From the NCBI RefSeq assembly GCF_915070105.1, contig NZ_CAJZFJ010000049.1, positions 1 to 16,447 of the forward strand: DNA of 16,447 bases, read 5' to 3'. This stretch comes from an uncultured Porphyromonas sp. GTDB taxonomy: Bacteria; Bacteroidota; Bacteroidia; Bacteroidales; Porphyromonadaceae. The position numbers and the translations under genes are program-made. Of this stretch, positions 7,874 to 15,221 are shown in pieces; position 1 is the first letter of the stretch, and the number at the start of each line of letters is the position of its first letter. The notes beneath the pieces were generated by a model that saw only the letters and a program-made list of their open reading frames with translations, ran no database searches and was not told the origin of the DNA.

Positions 7874-9918
7874 AGCTGCACCTCCTTTCGTACGCTTATT
7901 GGTTTGTTCCCTCTCATCTTTACTACGAGCATATACTCATTCTTCTTGCCTTGGGAGACCTCTGTGTCAATGAGCTCTCCCTCCTGAGGTAGATTTTCTC
8001 GACACACTCCCATCTTACCCGAGGCATCCACCTTATATAGAGTCACAGAGATCACCACCTGCTTGGGTGCTCGCCACTTCAGAGCAATGCCGTCAGGGAC
8101 TAGCTCTGTCGTGAAGGATATGTCCCTAGGTTTGGCTCGCCTTGAGAGGAGCTTTACAGCTGGCGATGGGGGTGAATAAACCTTATGCGTAGTATAAGCT
8201 GCTATCTGATAGATATAAGTCTTACCCGCTTCTACCTCTTTATCCACATAGCTCACCGCCGTACCATCCTCGAGTAGCCAGGACTTCCTATTCAAAGAGT
8301 CGTTCTGCTCAGTACGAGTCAGTAGAAAGCCTTCAAGGAACTTATCCCGCCCAGGTTCCCAGCGAATGGAATTGCCTTCTTCTGTAGCTTTTGCCTCCAC
8401 AATCAGGGGAGCTGCAGGAGGAATGCAAGCGGGCTTGCGCACAGCAACTGATGTACTCATCTCCGACTGGTTGTAGCGTTCATCCAAAGCCGTAAGAGCA
8501 TAGTAGACCTCCGCATTCAGGTTATCTAAGCGTACACTATCGATGTAGCTTGTCCCGATAATAGCTTCGCTTGTGATCGGGATTAGCTCCTCCCCTTTAG
8601 TCTCCGCCCGATAAAGGCGGTAGCCATATAGATCTTCTTCTCCTCCTGCTTGCCAGGAAAGATATACAGCTCCAAGGCTATCCACTTCAGCTTTGAGTCC
8701 CTTAGGACTAGCTGGAGGAATGCTATCTATAGCCTGTATCAGTATGGGGAAAGAGCTCATAGAAGCACCCTGTTTGGCCTTTGCTTCAACTTTATAGTAC
8801 GGATAGCGCCCGAGGTTCTCGATAACGTATACACGCTGCTTAGCTGAGACGCTATCATAGGGATGATAACGCATGTCATCTTGAGAGCGTAGAATATGGA
8901 ATCCCTCAATCAGTTCTTCATCCACAGTATTAAAGTTCCAAGACAAACGTGCACCTCCGTGCTTTGCCATGCCGTAGTTCTGTATTTGGGGAGCAGCCAT
9001 CAACGGTGGATATGACATCCCTGAAATAGGCACACTATAAGCCCCCTGACTACCAAATGGTGTTACACCAGCAACACGATAATAATAAGTCTTGCGATAG
9101 GGGATACTATCTAAATAAGTGATCGGAGCGTACGGATTCTTCTCTGAGTCACTCATTCGAGTGATGGGGAGCTCAGAGATACGGCTAAAGGATACTCCAT
9201 CCTCGCTACGCTCCAGCCAGTAAGCGGGATACAAACTCGATAACCGGTTATAATCCCAGCTGAGATAAGCACCCGCAGGGCCAAACTGAGCGGATAGCTC
9301 CATGGGCTGTGGTAGTCTCACTGTATCTCCAACGACAACAAAGGCTGCCCCACCTTCGATAGCTAGCTCTTTCTTGGGGACAAGTGAACTTACACGATAG
9401 AGATACCTTTCTCCACTCTGTAGCTTTACGTCCTCAAAGCCCCAGCCTACTTCCTTCGCTACGGGGAAACATAGGTCAGCAGCATACAAGGCAAAGAGAT
9501 AGCGCTGCTGGCGCTCCTCATCCAGTGCTATAGCCTTCGAAATCGGGCTATCCCCTAGGCTGACTTCGAAGCTATCGCCAAAGACTGCTTGAGCAACCAC
9601 TGCACCCATAGGATACTTATCGACGAGAACCTTGAGGCGATCAGACTCCATGGGTCTCAGTTGCTCGGCTAGGAGCACCACCTCGGGCTTGTCAAGCAAC
9701 ACCCCATCACGGGCTACTGTCAGACGCTCCAGTTTGACTCCATATTTATTGAGCAGTTGCCAGCTCTTGGCATCACTGGCTACCCAGCGTAAGAGGACTC
9801 GGTCTTGATGCACTTCTGTCCGCACATGGATACGAGACTGCACAAGCTTCTGTCCCGACCCGTATAGATAGGAGAAGCAGCAGATCAGTGCAAATAAGAG
9901 GTGCCTAGAGTATAACAT
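7870..9918 (-). CDS. Fibronectin type III multidomain exported protein B
   Basis: 682 aa with an N-terminal signal peptide (LLFALICCFSYLYGSG, mature start near QKLVQ). The rest is beta-sandwich domains. The first is long (about 25-185, containing VLLRWVASDAKSWQLLNKYG). FN3-like units follow at about 204-302, 305-398, 400-495, 499-592 and a shorter last one at 595-680. Each shows the usual FN3 landmarks: a Trp in strand B (LSWDY, LSWNF, LSWQA, IRWEP, LKWRA) and Tyr pairs late in the fold (YYYRVAGVT, YYALTALDE, YIYQIAAYT). I see no enzyme motif and no T9SS tail, so a scaffold or adhesive role in the cell envelope is likely (inference). It starts 7 nt after the stop of gene A and overlaps gene C by 4 nt, so it belongs to the same transcript. 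In my recollection, FN3 proteins like this accompany TANFOR-type and giant A-type genes in other Bacteroidota. Confidence 0.85.
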   Translation of the reverse strand: MLYSRHLLFALICCFSYLYGSGQKLVQSRIHVRTEVHQDRVLLRWVASDAKSWQLLNKYGVKLERLTVARDGVLLDKPEVVLLAEQLRPMESDRLKVLVDKYPMGAVVAQAVFGDSFEVSLGDSPISKAIALDEERQQRYLFALYAADLCFPVAKEVGWGFEDVKLQSGERYLYRVSSLVPKKELAIEGGAAFVVVGDTVRLPQPMELSAQFGPAGAYLSWDYNRLSSLYPAYWLERSEDGVSFSRISELPITRMSDSEKNPYAPITYLDSIPYRKTYYYRVAGVTPFGSQGAYSVPISGMSYPPLMAAPQIQNYGMAKHGGARLSWNFNTVDEELIEGFHILRSQDDMRYHPYDSVSAKQRVYVIENLGRYPYYKVEAKAKQGASMSSFPILIQAIDSIPPASPKGLKAEVDSLGAVYLSWQAGGEEDLYGYRLYRAETKGEELIPITSEAIIGTSYIDSVRLDNLNAEVYYALTALDERYNQSEMSTSVAVRKPACIPPAAPLIVEAKATEEGNSIRWEPGRDKFLEGFLLTRTEQNDSLNRKSWLLEDGTAVSYVDKEVEAGKTYIYQIAAYTTHKVYSPPSPAVKLLSRRAKPRDISFTTELVPDGIALKWRAPKQVVISVTLYKVDASGKMGVCRENLPQEGELIDTEVSQGKKNEYMLVVKMRGNKPISVRKEVQL
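7881..7888 (-). promoter_or_regulatory. Strong Shine-Dalgarno site for gene C
   Basis: On the minus strand AAAGGAGG lies 7 nt before the ATG of gene C, inside the last codons of gene B (Lys-Glu-Val). Most Bacteroidota genes lack a clear Shine-Dalgarno sequence, and the other starts in this operon show none this good. Together with the ATGA stop/start overlap it suggests deliberate reinitiation. The purine run could also simply follow from the Lys-Glu codons. Confidence 0.55.
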
Positions 9919-9925
9919 AAGGAGA

Positions 9926-12900
9926 CTATCTATTTAATTTCAGTGGATTATGGAAGAAGTACTCTACACGACTACTTACACTCCCATCGGGTAGGACATA
10001 GCTGATCCAAACCTTATATTTCCCATACTTCAGGACAGGAAGCGTCCCAAAGGTAAAACGACGATATACCTCGGGGCTTACTTGCCCCAGGCTGTTCACA
10101 ATACTCCCCTGCAGATCTCGATAGTCTCGATAAGCCACCAGCCCTGCATCGTACGTGTAGGGGAAGCGGAAGGAAGCTACCCGAAGGCTCCCGTCACCGA
10201 GCTTCGACAGATAAGTCTGACTGGGACTAAATGCCCTATAGGGTGGGATGCCGATAGCGTCTTCGTCTCGGTTCGTCAAGCGAATAGCTCCATAGGGATA
10301 ACCAGAATAAACAAGCGGAAGGACAGTCCCCGTGAAGTAGTCCTCCTGAAGCTCAGACTGCAGGCTCAGGAGTGGACGCTGCTGTGTACTAGCGACACCT
10401 ATAACCTCAGCCTCATCAAAGGCTTCCTTCCCCTGAACATCTACTCCAAGCGTAATCGCTTCTCCAGTATCCAGTGCCAGCTCTTCTCTTTGCTTAAGGC
10501 TCTTGATTTTCTCCGTGAAAGTGGCAAAGCGACTTGTGCTAAAGTTATAGCTTAGGATCGACTGCTCTAGCTCCGTGTTCAGCTGAGCCCTAGCCTTATC
10601 TCCCCCAATGTGTAAGGAGCCATCCCCTCTCTCTGCAGACTGTGAAGCCTCCGTCTTAGTAGTTGATTGCTCTTGTGGTCTATAGGATAGCTCTAAACGA
10701 TAAGCTGTAGAGGTCTTCAGTTGAGGAAGAGTAAACTCTAATCGTTGCTCTGCTTCTTTGTAGGTGAAATCACTCATTATGGGAGTCTCTCCCTCTGCGA
10801 GGAAATTCACTCTATAGGCAAAACCCTGATCGAAAAGATACTTCTGTCCCAGCTGTAGCTGTATATACCCCCGTGATGACTCCCTAGGTAGGAGATAACG
10901 CTGATCTAGCACAGGGTAGGCGTAAACGATATTCTGAACAGGAATATTCTGAGGTGCTCCACCTGTGGTAAAGCTAACCTGCTTCTCTTCTACAGCAGGC
11001 TTACCCGAACTCTGAACCTGCTTCCAAGAACCTCCTACTAGTTCCTCGAAGGCTACACGAACCGCAGCTGTCAGCCTACTGTTTGGCGGTAACACCTCCT
11101 TGGGCTGAAAGTGGACACTCTGCTGATCCTTGCTCCAGATAAGCTTCCCCTGGATAAGAGCTCCCTGCTGATCCTTCACAAGGAAGTCTTGGAGCTGGAT
11201 ACGGTACATCTTTTGCTCACCAGCATCATTGGACGCCTCGAAGCTCTTCCCTAGAGCGACATTAAATGTAGCTTCGGGAGAAGTAAAGACGCTAACCGCC
11301 TCCTCACCCGAAGAAGGGGCAAGGTCATTAATCATAGGCTCATCTACGGGGGAGCTACCAGGGAGAGTGAGGTCGCACTCTTCCCCGATGGTTAGCTTAA
11401 AGCGAGCCTTACCCTTGATAAGCCCAAGTACATTGAGGTCTACACCAAGGTAGCCCTTGAAGAAGGTTGGGTCTGGCAAGCCTGCCTGCAAAAGGGCTGC
11501 AGCACCACCCTTGATCACCGGAATACGTGTACGTAAGAACCAGAGCTTAATCTTCACCCCAAGCTCCCCCTGCAGATAGGCATAGGCCTGACCCTGAGCA
11601 TACCAACCGTTGAGCCCAACTGAGCCCGAGCGTCCCCGACACTGTGCTGCCCCATAATCCTTGAGCATCACATCAAAGCCCAGACCAGCATTGAAGTTGG
11701 CGTACATCATGAGGAACTGCAGATCTCCTGTTCGGACAGCCAGATCCGAACCGAACGCAAGCCCTCGCCCACTACTCAGGGCTTCAAGGTTGCGCCCCAA
11801 GCGCAGTCGATCCAGATTCTGCCCGAGAATATCCGCTACTGCCTGAGGCGGGGTAGGCATCTCTGGGATACGAGAGCCCGCCATAAAGTAAGAGCCAGAC
11901 TTCACAGCGAGGATATTTCCCACAGCGAGCTGTACACCCAAGCGACGACTAGGATCCCCTAAGTGAAGATACCACTCTCGGGGATCAATGTGAAGGATGC
12001 CCCGACCTGCTTGTCCCCTATCTCCTATCCCTTGGAGAAGGCCTCCAGGTGTATTGATATAGACGTCAGAGGTCGCATGGAGTACTCTATTCTGCAGGTC
12101 CATCTGCATGCAGAGTGTCCCCGAGAGTCCATTATCCTTGAGGACCTCTGGGAGTTGCTTGAGAGACTGTCCTAGGGCCTTCCAGTCATTCTGCTTGAAT
12201 TGCTCAGAGAGCGACGAGGGGAAGGTTCGTTGTTGTACCTTGAGTCGCTCCTCAATAGCACCCCGGTTCTTTCCCCCTCCGTTAGGAAACTCTCCATAGC
12301 CATAGAGACCGACAGAGCCTAGTCCACCAGCTTTGGTAAAGAGCATCTCTAGTGCTGCTTCTCCGTAGCTAGCCTTACCAATTTCGAATATAGTAGAGGC
12401 CTTGAAGCCTAAGCCCATGGTGGCATCGGGAATATAATGGGCATTGGAGAACTTTCCCCCTTCTGGATGCGTCCCTTCGGCTCGAACACCAGAGGTCAAT
12501 GCGCCACCAAGACCATTCAAAGTCATAACCCCTAGCAGAGGTACTCCAGGGCGGAAACCAGCCATCCCATCGACGTACCAGTAGCGGTGACTATCTTTCC
12601 GCCCAAAGGCTGCTCTCGCTTTGATCTTTGCCGCTAGTGTGCTCTGGGCTTTAGATGAGTCAAAGGAAATCCCCATCTCTACATCTCCAGCGAAGCCATC
12701 ACCATATTGGCTATCATCTCGATGCCAATTTAGCTCACCCTTGAGATTAATGACTTTAGCTATACTCGCATCGAGCTTAATAGCCCCAACTTCTAGCTTA
12801 TCGAAGACCCAAGCCCGCTCCTCATAGCGAGCGAGTAATCCAATCTCAGTCTCCCCGGAGAAAAGCTTCTCACCTAAATTGATGCCAGCACCTATGGTCA

Positions 12901-14404
12901 AGCGGACTCTATCCCCACCCTTGCTATCAAGGGCTAGCTTATAGATCGACAAGGGGAAGTTTCCGAGCTTAGCCTCCCCCTCATATCCCAAATAGTCAGC
13001 TGTGAGATAGGGGGCATTCGTACGTAGTCTTAGGTTGCGGAAGAGTAAGCGATCTAGCTTAGGTGTTGTACTGGATGAGGCCTCATCTCCATTGAGCGCC
13101 ATATAGCCATGTAGGGTAGCCTCAGGTAGGAACTTCTCCCCTACCAGTCGAAGGCTGACGTAGGAGTTCTTATCTAGGTATGCCTTGGCATTGAAGACCG
13201 AGAAGTCAAGAGCCTCCTCGGTCTTGACTCGCATAGCATATTCATTATCCGCCAACAGTTCTCCTTCATACCCCAGCTGAGTGTGCTCACCTCGGAAGGG
13301 GAGCTGTAGCCGACCTCGAAAATCAGCGGAGACTAACTCACTAGCGATTAGATTCAGCCCAAAGTGATCCACTGAGAAGCGCCAGCCACTAGCATCACCT
13401 CGCTCCAAGGGCAGGATACTATCCGCCGCAAACAGCCCCGTCACTCCGTAGTCATCGATAATCAGTCCACGGGCAGAAAAGCTCGCCCTCGAGAAGGCTT
13501 GGGGCAAAGTCACCGATACCTTATTCGCATAGATACCTCGCCACAGGACGGCCTCCTCCGGCAGATATTGGCGCTGGTATTCTTCGGGAAAATGAAGTTT
13601 GTCATCATTGCGCTGGCTACTCAAATCAAGGCTCACTCCCTCCAGCGAGAAGATGTAGTCCTTGAGCCCCTTGATCTGGAAGCTCGGCAGGTCTACTAAG
13701 ACAAGCAGGTCATCCCAACTGGTAATGACCGTGCGAAAATGTCCACGCACTTGTGGCTGGCTTGCATCAGCAGGTACCAAGAGCGACTTGGGGAAAAGCA
13801 CCTCTGCATCTAACGATAAGCTCCGAAAGCCATCGCAACTGACTGTCATATAGGTGTCACTCTCCGAGGCACCCCGGGTCTTGCTCAGCGAGTTTCCCTT
13901 AAGTATAACACTCATATTACCCCCACTGAATGGGATCTCTACATCATGGAGCAGGGAGAGCCTCAGCTCGCCAACCAAGCCTCCGGAGTGTGTTCCCCGG
14001 ATTCCCTCTGCTCCGAAAAAGAGTACTCGACGCCTGCCTTCCGCCCCTTGGGGGATAACAGCTTTCGCATAGACTCCTAATTCAGTAGACGCTGTATGCA
14101 ACGCAAAACGATTGACAGCTATGGTGATCTCCATACCGCCAATCGTTCGTTTCATTCCAAGGGGTAAGTGACCAGGTGCCTCCTCATTGAAGCTCAAGTC
14201 CTCCACATAGGCATTGCGCTGAGCTAAATCTGCAAAAGTTCGTTCGATTGCCTCAAGTTGCCGTTGTGTGTTTCCGGGGGCTTGTGCATATCCCTCAATG
14301 GCAAAGAGGAAGACAAATAGCAGAACAAAGTACCACCCAAGAGATAACCTAAGATCCCCCGCACCTTTATATCTCTCCTCTTTTGAATAAATCTGTAGAC
14401 TCAT
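9926..14404 (-). CDS. Giant exported beta-rich protein A, first gene of the operon
   Basis: 1492 aa. A hydrophobic stretch at residues 24-37 (YFVLLFVFLFAI) followed by YAQAP gives a signal peptide with cleavage near residue 41. Residues 42-990 are mostly beta strand and Gly-rich, with motifs I recall from a widespread unnamed family of giant Bacteroidota proteins: IIDDYGVTGLF at 315-325, LHATSDVYINTPGGLLQGIG at 775-794, WYLHLGDP at 811-818, YFMAGSRIPEMP at 839-850, QFLMMYANFNAGLGFDVML at 896-914 and NGWYAQGQAYAYLQG at 932-946. Residues about 1040-1150 resemble an SbsA-type Ig-like domain, ending in VSFTTGGAP. The C-terminus (FFHNPLKLNR) has no T9SS tail, so the route beyond the periplasm is unclear. 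No catalytic motif is visible. As the long first gene with B, C and D directly behind, it may build the outer-membrane or surface platform of the system (inference). Gene and family membership are solid; function is unknown. Confidence 0.85.
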   Translation of the reverse strand: MSLQIYSKEERYKGAGDLRLSLGWYFVLLFVFLFAIEGYAQAPGNTQRQLEAIERTFADLAQRNAYVEDLSFNEEAPGHLPLGMKRTIGGMEITIAVNRFALHTASTELGVYAKAVIPQGAEGRRRVLFFGAEGIRGTHSGGLVGELRLSLLHDVEIPFSGGNMSVILKGNSLSKTRGASESDTYMTVSCDGFRSLSLDAEVLFPKSLLVPADASQPQVRGHFRTVITSWDDLLVLVDLPSFQIKGLKDYIFSLEGVSLDLSSQRNDDKLHFPEEYQRQYLPEEAVLWRGIYANKVSVTLPQAFSRASFSARGLIIDDYGVTGLFAADSILPLERGDASGWRFSVDHFGLNLIASELVSADFRGRLQLPFRGEHTQLGYEGELLADNEYAMRVKTEEALDFSVFNAKAYLDKNSYVSLRLVGEKFLPEATLHGYMALNGDEASSSTTPKLDRLLFRNLRLRTNAPYLTADYLGYEGEAKLGNFPLSIYKLALDSKGGDRVRLTIGAGINLGEKLFSGETEIGLLARYEERAWVFDKLEVGAIKLDASIAKVINLKGELNWHRDDSQYGDGFAGDVEMGISFDSSKAQSTLAAKIKARAAFGRKDSHRYWYVDGMAGFRPGVPLLGVMTLNGLGGALTSGVRAEGTHPEGGKFSNAHYIPDATMGLGFKASTIFEIGKASYGEAALEMLFTKAGGLGSVGLYGYGEFPNGGGKNRGAIEERLKVQQRTFPSSLSEQFKQNDWKALGQSLKQLPEVLKDNGLSGTLCMQMDLQNRVLHATSDVYINTPGGLLQGIGDRGQAGRGILHIDPREWYLHLGDPSRRLGVQLAVGNILAVKSGSYFMAGSRIPEMPTPPQAVADILGQNLDRLRLGRNLEALSSGRGLAFGSDLAVRTGDLQFLMMYANFNAGLGFDVMLKDYGAAQCRGRSGSVGLNGWYAQGQAYAYLQGELGVKIKLWFLRTRIPVIKGGAAALLQAGLPDPTFFKGYLGVDLNVLGLIKGKARFKLTIGEECDLTLPGSSPVDEPMINDLAPSSGEEAVSVFTSPEATFNVALGKSFEASNDAGEQKMYRIQLQDFLVKDQQGALIQGKLIWSKDQQSVHFQPKEVLPPNSRLTAAVRVAFEELVGGSWKQVQSSGKPAVEEKQVSFTTGGAPQNIPVQNIVYAYPVLDQRYLLPRESSRGYIQLQLGQKYLFDQGFAYRVNFLAEGETPIMSDFTYKEAEQRLEFTLPQLKTSTAYRLELSYRPQEQSTTKTEASQSAERGDGSLHIGGDKARAQLNTELEQSILSYNFSTSRFATFTEKIKSLKQREELALDTGEAITLGVDVQGKEAFDEAEVIGVASTQQRPLLSLQSELQEDYFTGTVLPLVYSGYPYGAIRLTNRDEDAIGIPPYRAFSPSQTYLSKLGDGSLRVASFRFPYTYDAGLVAYRDYRDLQGSIVNSLGQVSPEVYRRFTFGTLPVLKYGKYKVWISYVLPDGSVSSRVEYFFHNPLKLNR

Positions 14405-14455
14405 TAATACAGACTAAACCAAATAATAATTATTCACTGCTTGCGTTTCCCGACA

Positions 14456-14487
14456 CGAATTTACTTATCATTTACCAATCGGACAAA
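14456..14487 (-). promoter_or_regulatory. Candidate promoter of the A-D operon
   Basis: On the minus strand TTTG (14487-14484) is followed after 20 nt by TAAATTCG (14463-14456). This matches the Bacteroidota -33 TTTG and -7 TAnnTTTG pattern with one mismatch, and would give a 5' leader of roughly 45 nt before the ATG at 14404. There is no experimental support, and the stretch is AT-rich enough for chance matches. Confidence 0.4.
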
Positions 14488-14724
14488 TTCCAATGGAGGA
14501 ATCTCAATCACAAACTGAGGGTTCCCTTTCCTCCCTCCATATCCTGCCCTCTCCGCAGATGCAATATCCCCCAAGATTACTTTTGTTGTTTTGCTCAAAG
14601 AGGGTGGTTACCATTTCAAAGGTCAGGGCTGACGCATGAAATCACCATAGAGCGAGGGCAAGGTCGTCAAGGAGCATACGCCGAAGATAGAAATATCCGC
14701 GTCCTAGGTGTAGACATACCCAGC

Positions 14725-14814
14725 GTATACCTCCTACCTAGGAGGGATGAGTATACACGTGTGTACACAACTGTATACCCACGTGTACACAACAGTATAC
14801 ACGCGTGTACACAA
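14725..14814. repeat. Phased array of GTATAC and GTGTACAC sites
   Basis: GTATAC occurs at 14725, 14751, 14773 and 14795. GTGTACACAA occurs at 14761, 14783 and 14805, a 22-bp period. From 14751 the two site types alternate with start-to-start steps of 10, 12, 10, 12 and 10 bp, close to one DNA turn each, so all sites face the same side of the helix. Each site is palindromic or nearly so. This looks like a cooperative operator or iteron-type array, or a minisatellite of the genus. No binding protein is encoded in the window. Confidence 0.65.
14730..14745. repeat. Short palindrome within the intergenic element
   Basis: CCTCCTA and TAGGAGG form a perfect 7-bp stem around a 2-nt centre, directly after the first GTATAC. 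A 2-nt loop is tight for an RNA hairpin, so a protein-binding palindrome is at least as likely. CCTAGG also occurs at 14703-14708. Confidence 0.4.
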
Positions 14815-14935
14815 GTGCGCTCTAAGTATCTCCTCTGTAGGGCTTGCTTGTATGTCTGTTTCTTGGGGATAATGCCTAGGTTCTTTGGTGATGGGCTAAG
14901 GCTCCCTGGGATATGAAATAATACCCCCGAAGATC

Positions 14936-14943
14936 CAAAGGTA
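14936..14943 (-). promoter_or_regulatory. Possible -7 box TACCTTTG facing the A-D operon
   Basis: A perfect TAnnTTTG match on the minus strand, just inside the right inverted-repeat arm. Transcription from here would run through the GTATAC/GTGTAC array into gene A, with a leader of about 520 nt. No TTTG-like -33 element is visible at the usual distance, so this is tentative and competes with the closer candidate at 14456-14487. Confidence 0.3.
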
Positions 14944-15020
14944 GGAGTGTGTGAGCAGGATCATGCGTCAGCCCTGCCCTCCAAGAGCGGAAACCTTATT
15001 TTCCATCCGAGGGAAAGAAT

Positions 15021-15089
15021 GCTTCAAAAGCTTCAAAATCTGTCTTGCATTTGGAGCGAACAGATACACTTGAGGAGTGAAAATACTCC
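15021..15089. repeat. Tandem 9-bp duplication and small hairpin between the divergent genes
   Basis: GCTTCAAAA is duplicated head to tail at 15021-15029 and 15030-15038. Downstream, GGAGT (15074-15078) and ACTCC (15085-15089) form a 5-bp stem around an AT-rich 6-nt loop. TGGAGCGAA and GAGGAGTGAA, about 20 bp apart, are imperfect direct repeats. These could be regulator sites or remnants of a dispersed intergenic repeat. Confidence 0.35.
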
Positions 15090-15158
15090 CGTACTATATC
15101 ATCGCTAGAAGAGGTAACAATAAATACTCTTCCTCTCCGCACTCCCTGACTTTTTCAC

Positions 15159-15166
15159 TACCTTTG
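15159..15166 (+). promoter_or_regulatory. -7 promoter box for the glycosyltransferase gene
   Basis: TACCTTTG is a perfect match to the Bacteroidota TAnnTTTG -7 element. It lies 55 nt before the ATG at 15222, which would give a leader of about 45-50 nt. The -33 region is not recognisable. Confidence 0.55.
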
Positions 15167-15221
15167 CTGTAGTGCCGAGGAGCTGTGGTTGCGTTGGCGC
15201 TGATAAAGTTAAACAGGATCA

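Larger units (their letters stand above)
14620..14980. repeat. 361-bp segment bounded by 20-bp inverted repeats (MITE-like or paired dispersed repeats)
   Basis: The left arm (14620-14639) and right arm (14961-14980) are reverse complements over 20 bp with one mismatch; the perfect core is CAGGGCTGACGCATGA. Homology stops abruptly on both sides. No transposase is encoded between them and no clear target-site duplication is visible outside. This could be a non-autonomous mobile element of the MITE type, or two copies of a genus-specific intergenic repeat in opposite orientation. The phased GTATAC/GTGTAC array lies inside. Recognition as a repeat pair is direct; mobility is inference. Confidence 0.7.
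14405..15221. other. Divergent intergenic region with repeats, no convincing gene
   Basis: About 820 nt separate the minus-strand operon from the plus-strand glycosyltransferase. A plus-strand open frame crosses 14383-14916, but its composition follows the repeats (VYTTVYPRVHNSIHACTQ), it overlaps the start of gene A, and it has no recognisable domain, so I treat it as non-coding. The region holds candidate promoters for both directions, an inverted-repeat-bounded segment, a phased GTATAC/GTGTAC array and small hairpins, listed separately. Confidence 0.7.

Noticed and set aside
10082..10555. 157-codon plus-strand open frame opposite gene A
   Set aside because: It is antisense to the C-terminal region of gene A, with low-quality composition; a shadow of codon bias.
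14404..14440. TATTATTTG close to gene A as a -7 box
   Set aside because: It does not fit TAnnTTTG (the T-A pair is misplaced) and no -33 element sits at the right distance; the pair at 14456-14487 is better.
14757..14814. CRISPR-like reading of the 22-bp periodic repeats
   Set aside because: The period is only 22 bp, the conserved unit about 10 bp, there are only three copies, and the intervals are similar to each other, unlike unique spacers.
14383..14916. 177-codon plus-strand open frame across the intergenic region
   Set aside because: It overlaps the start of gene A, its sequence is shaped by the GTATAC/GTGTAC repeats, and it has no domain-like features or supporting start signals.
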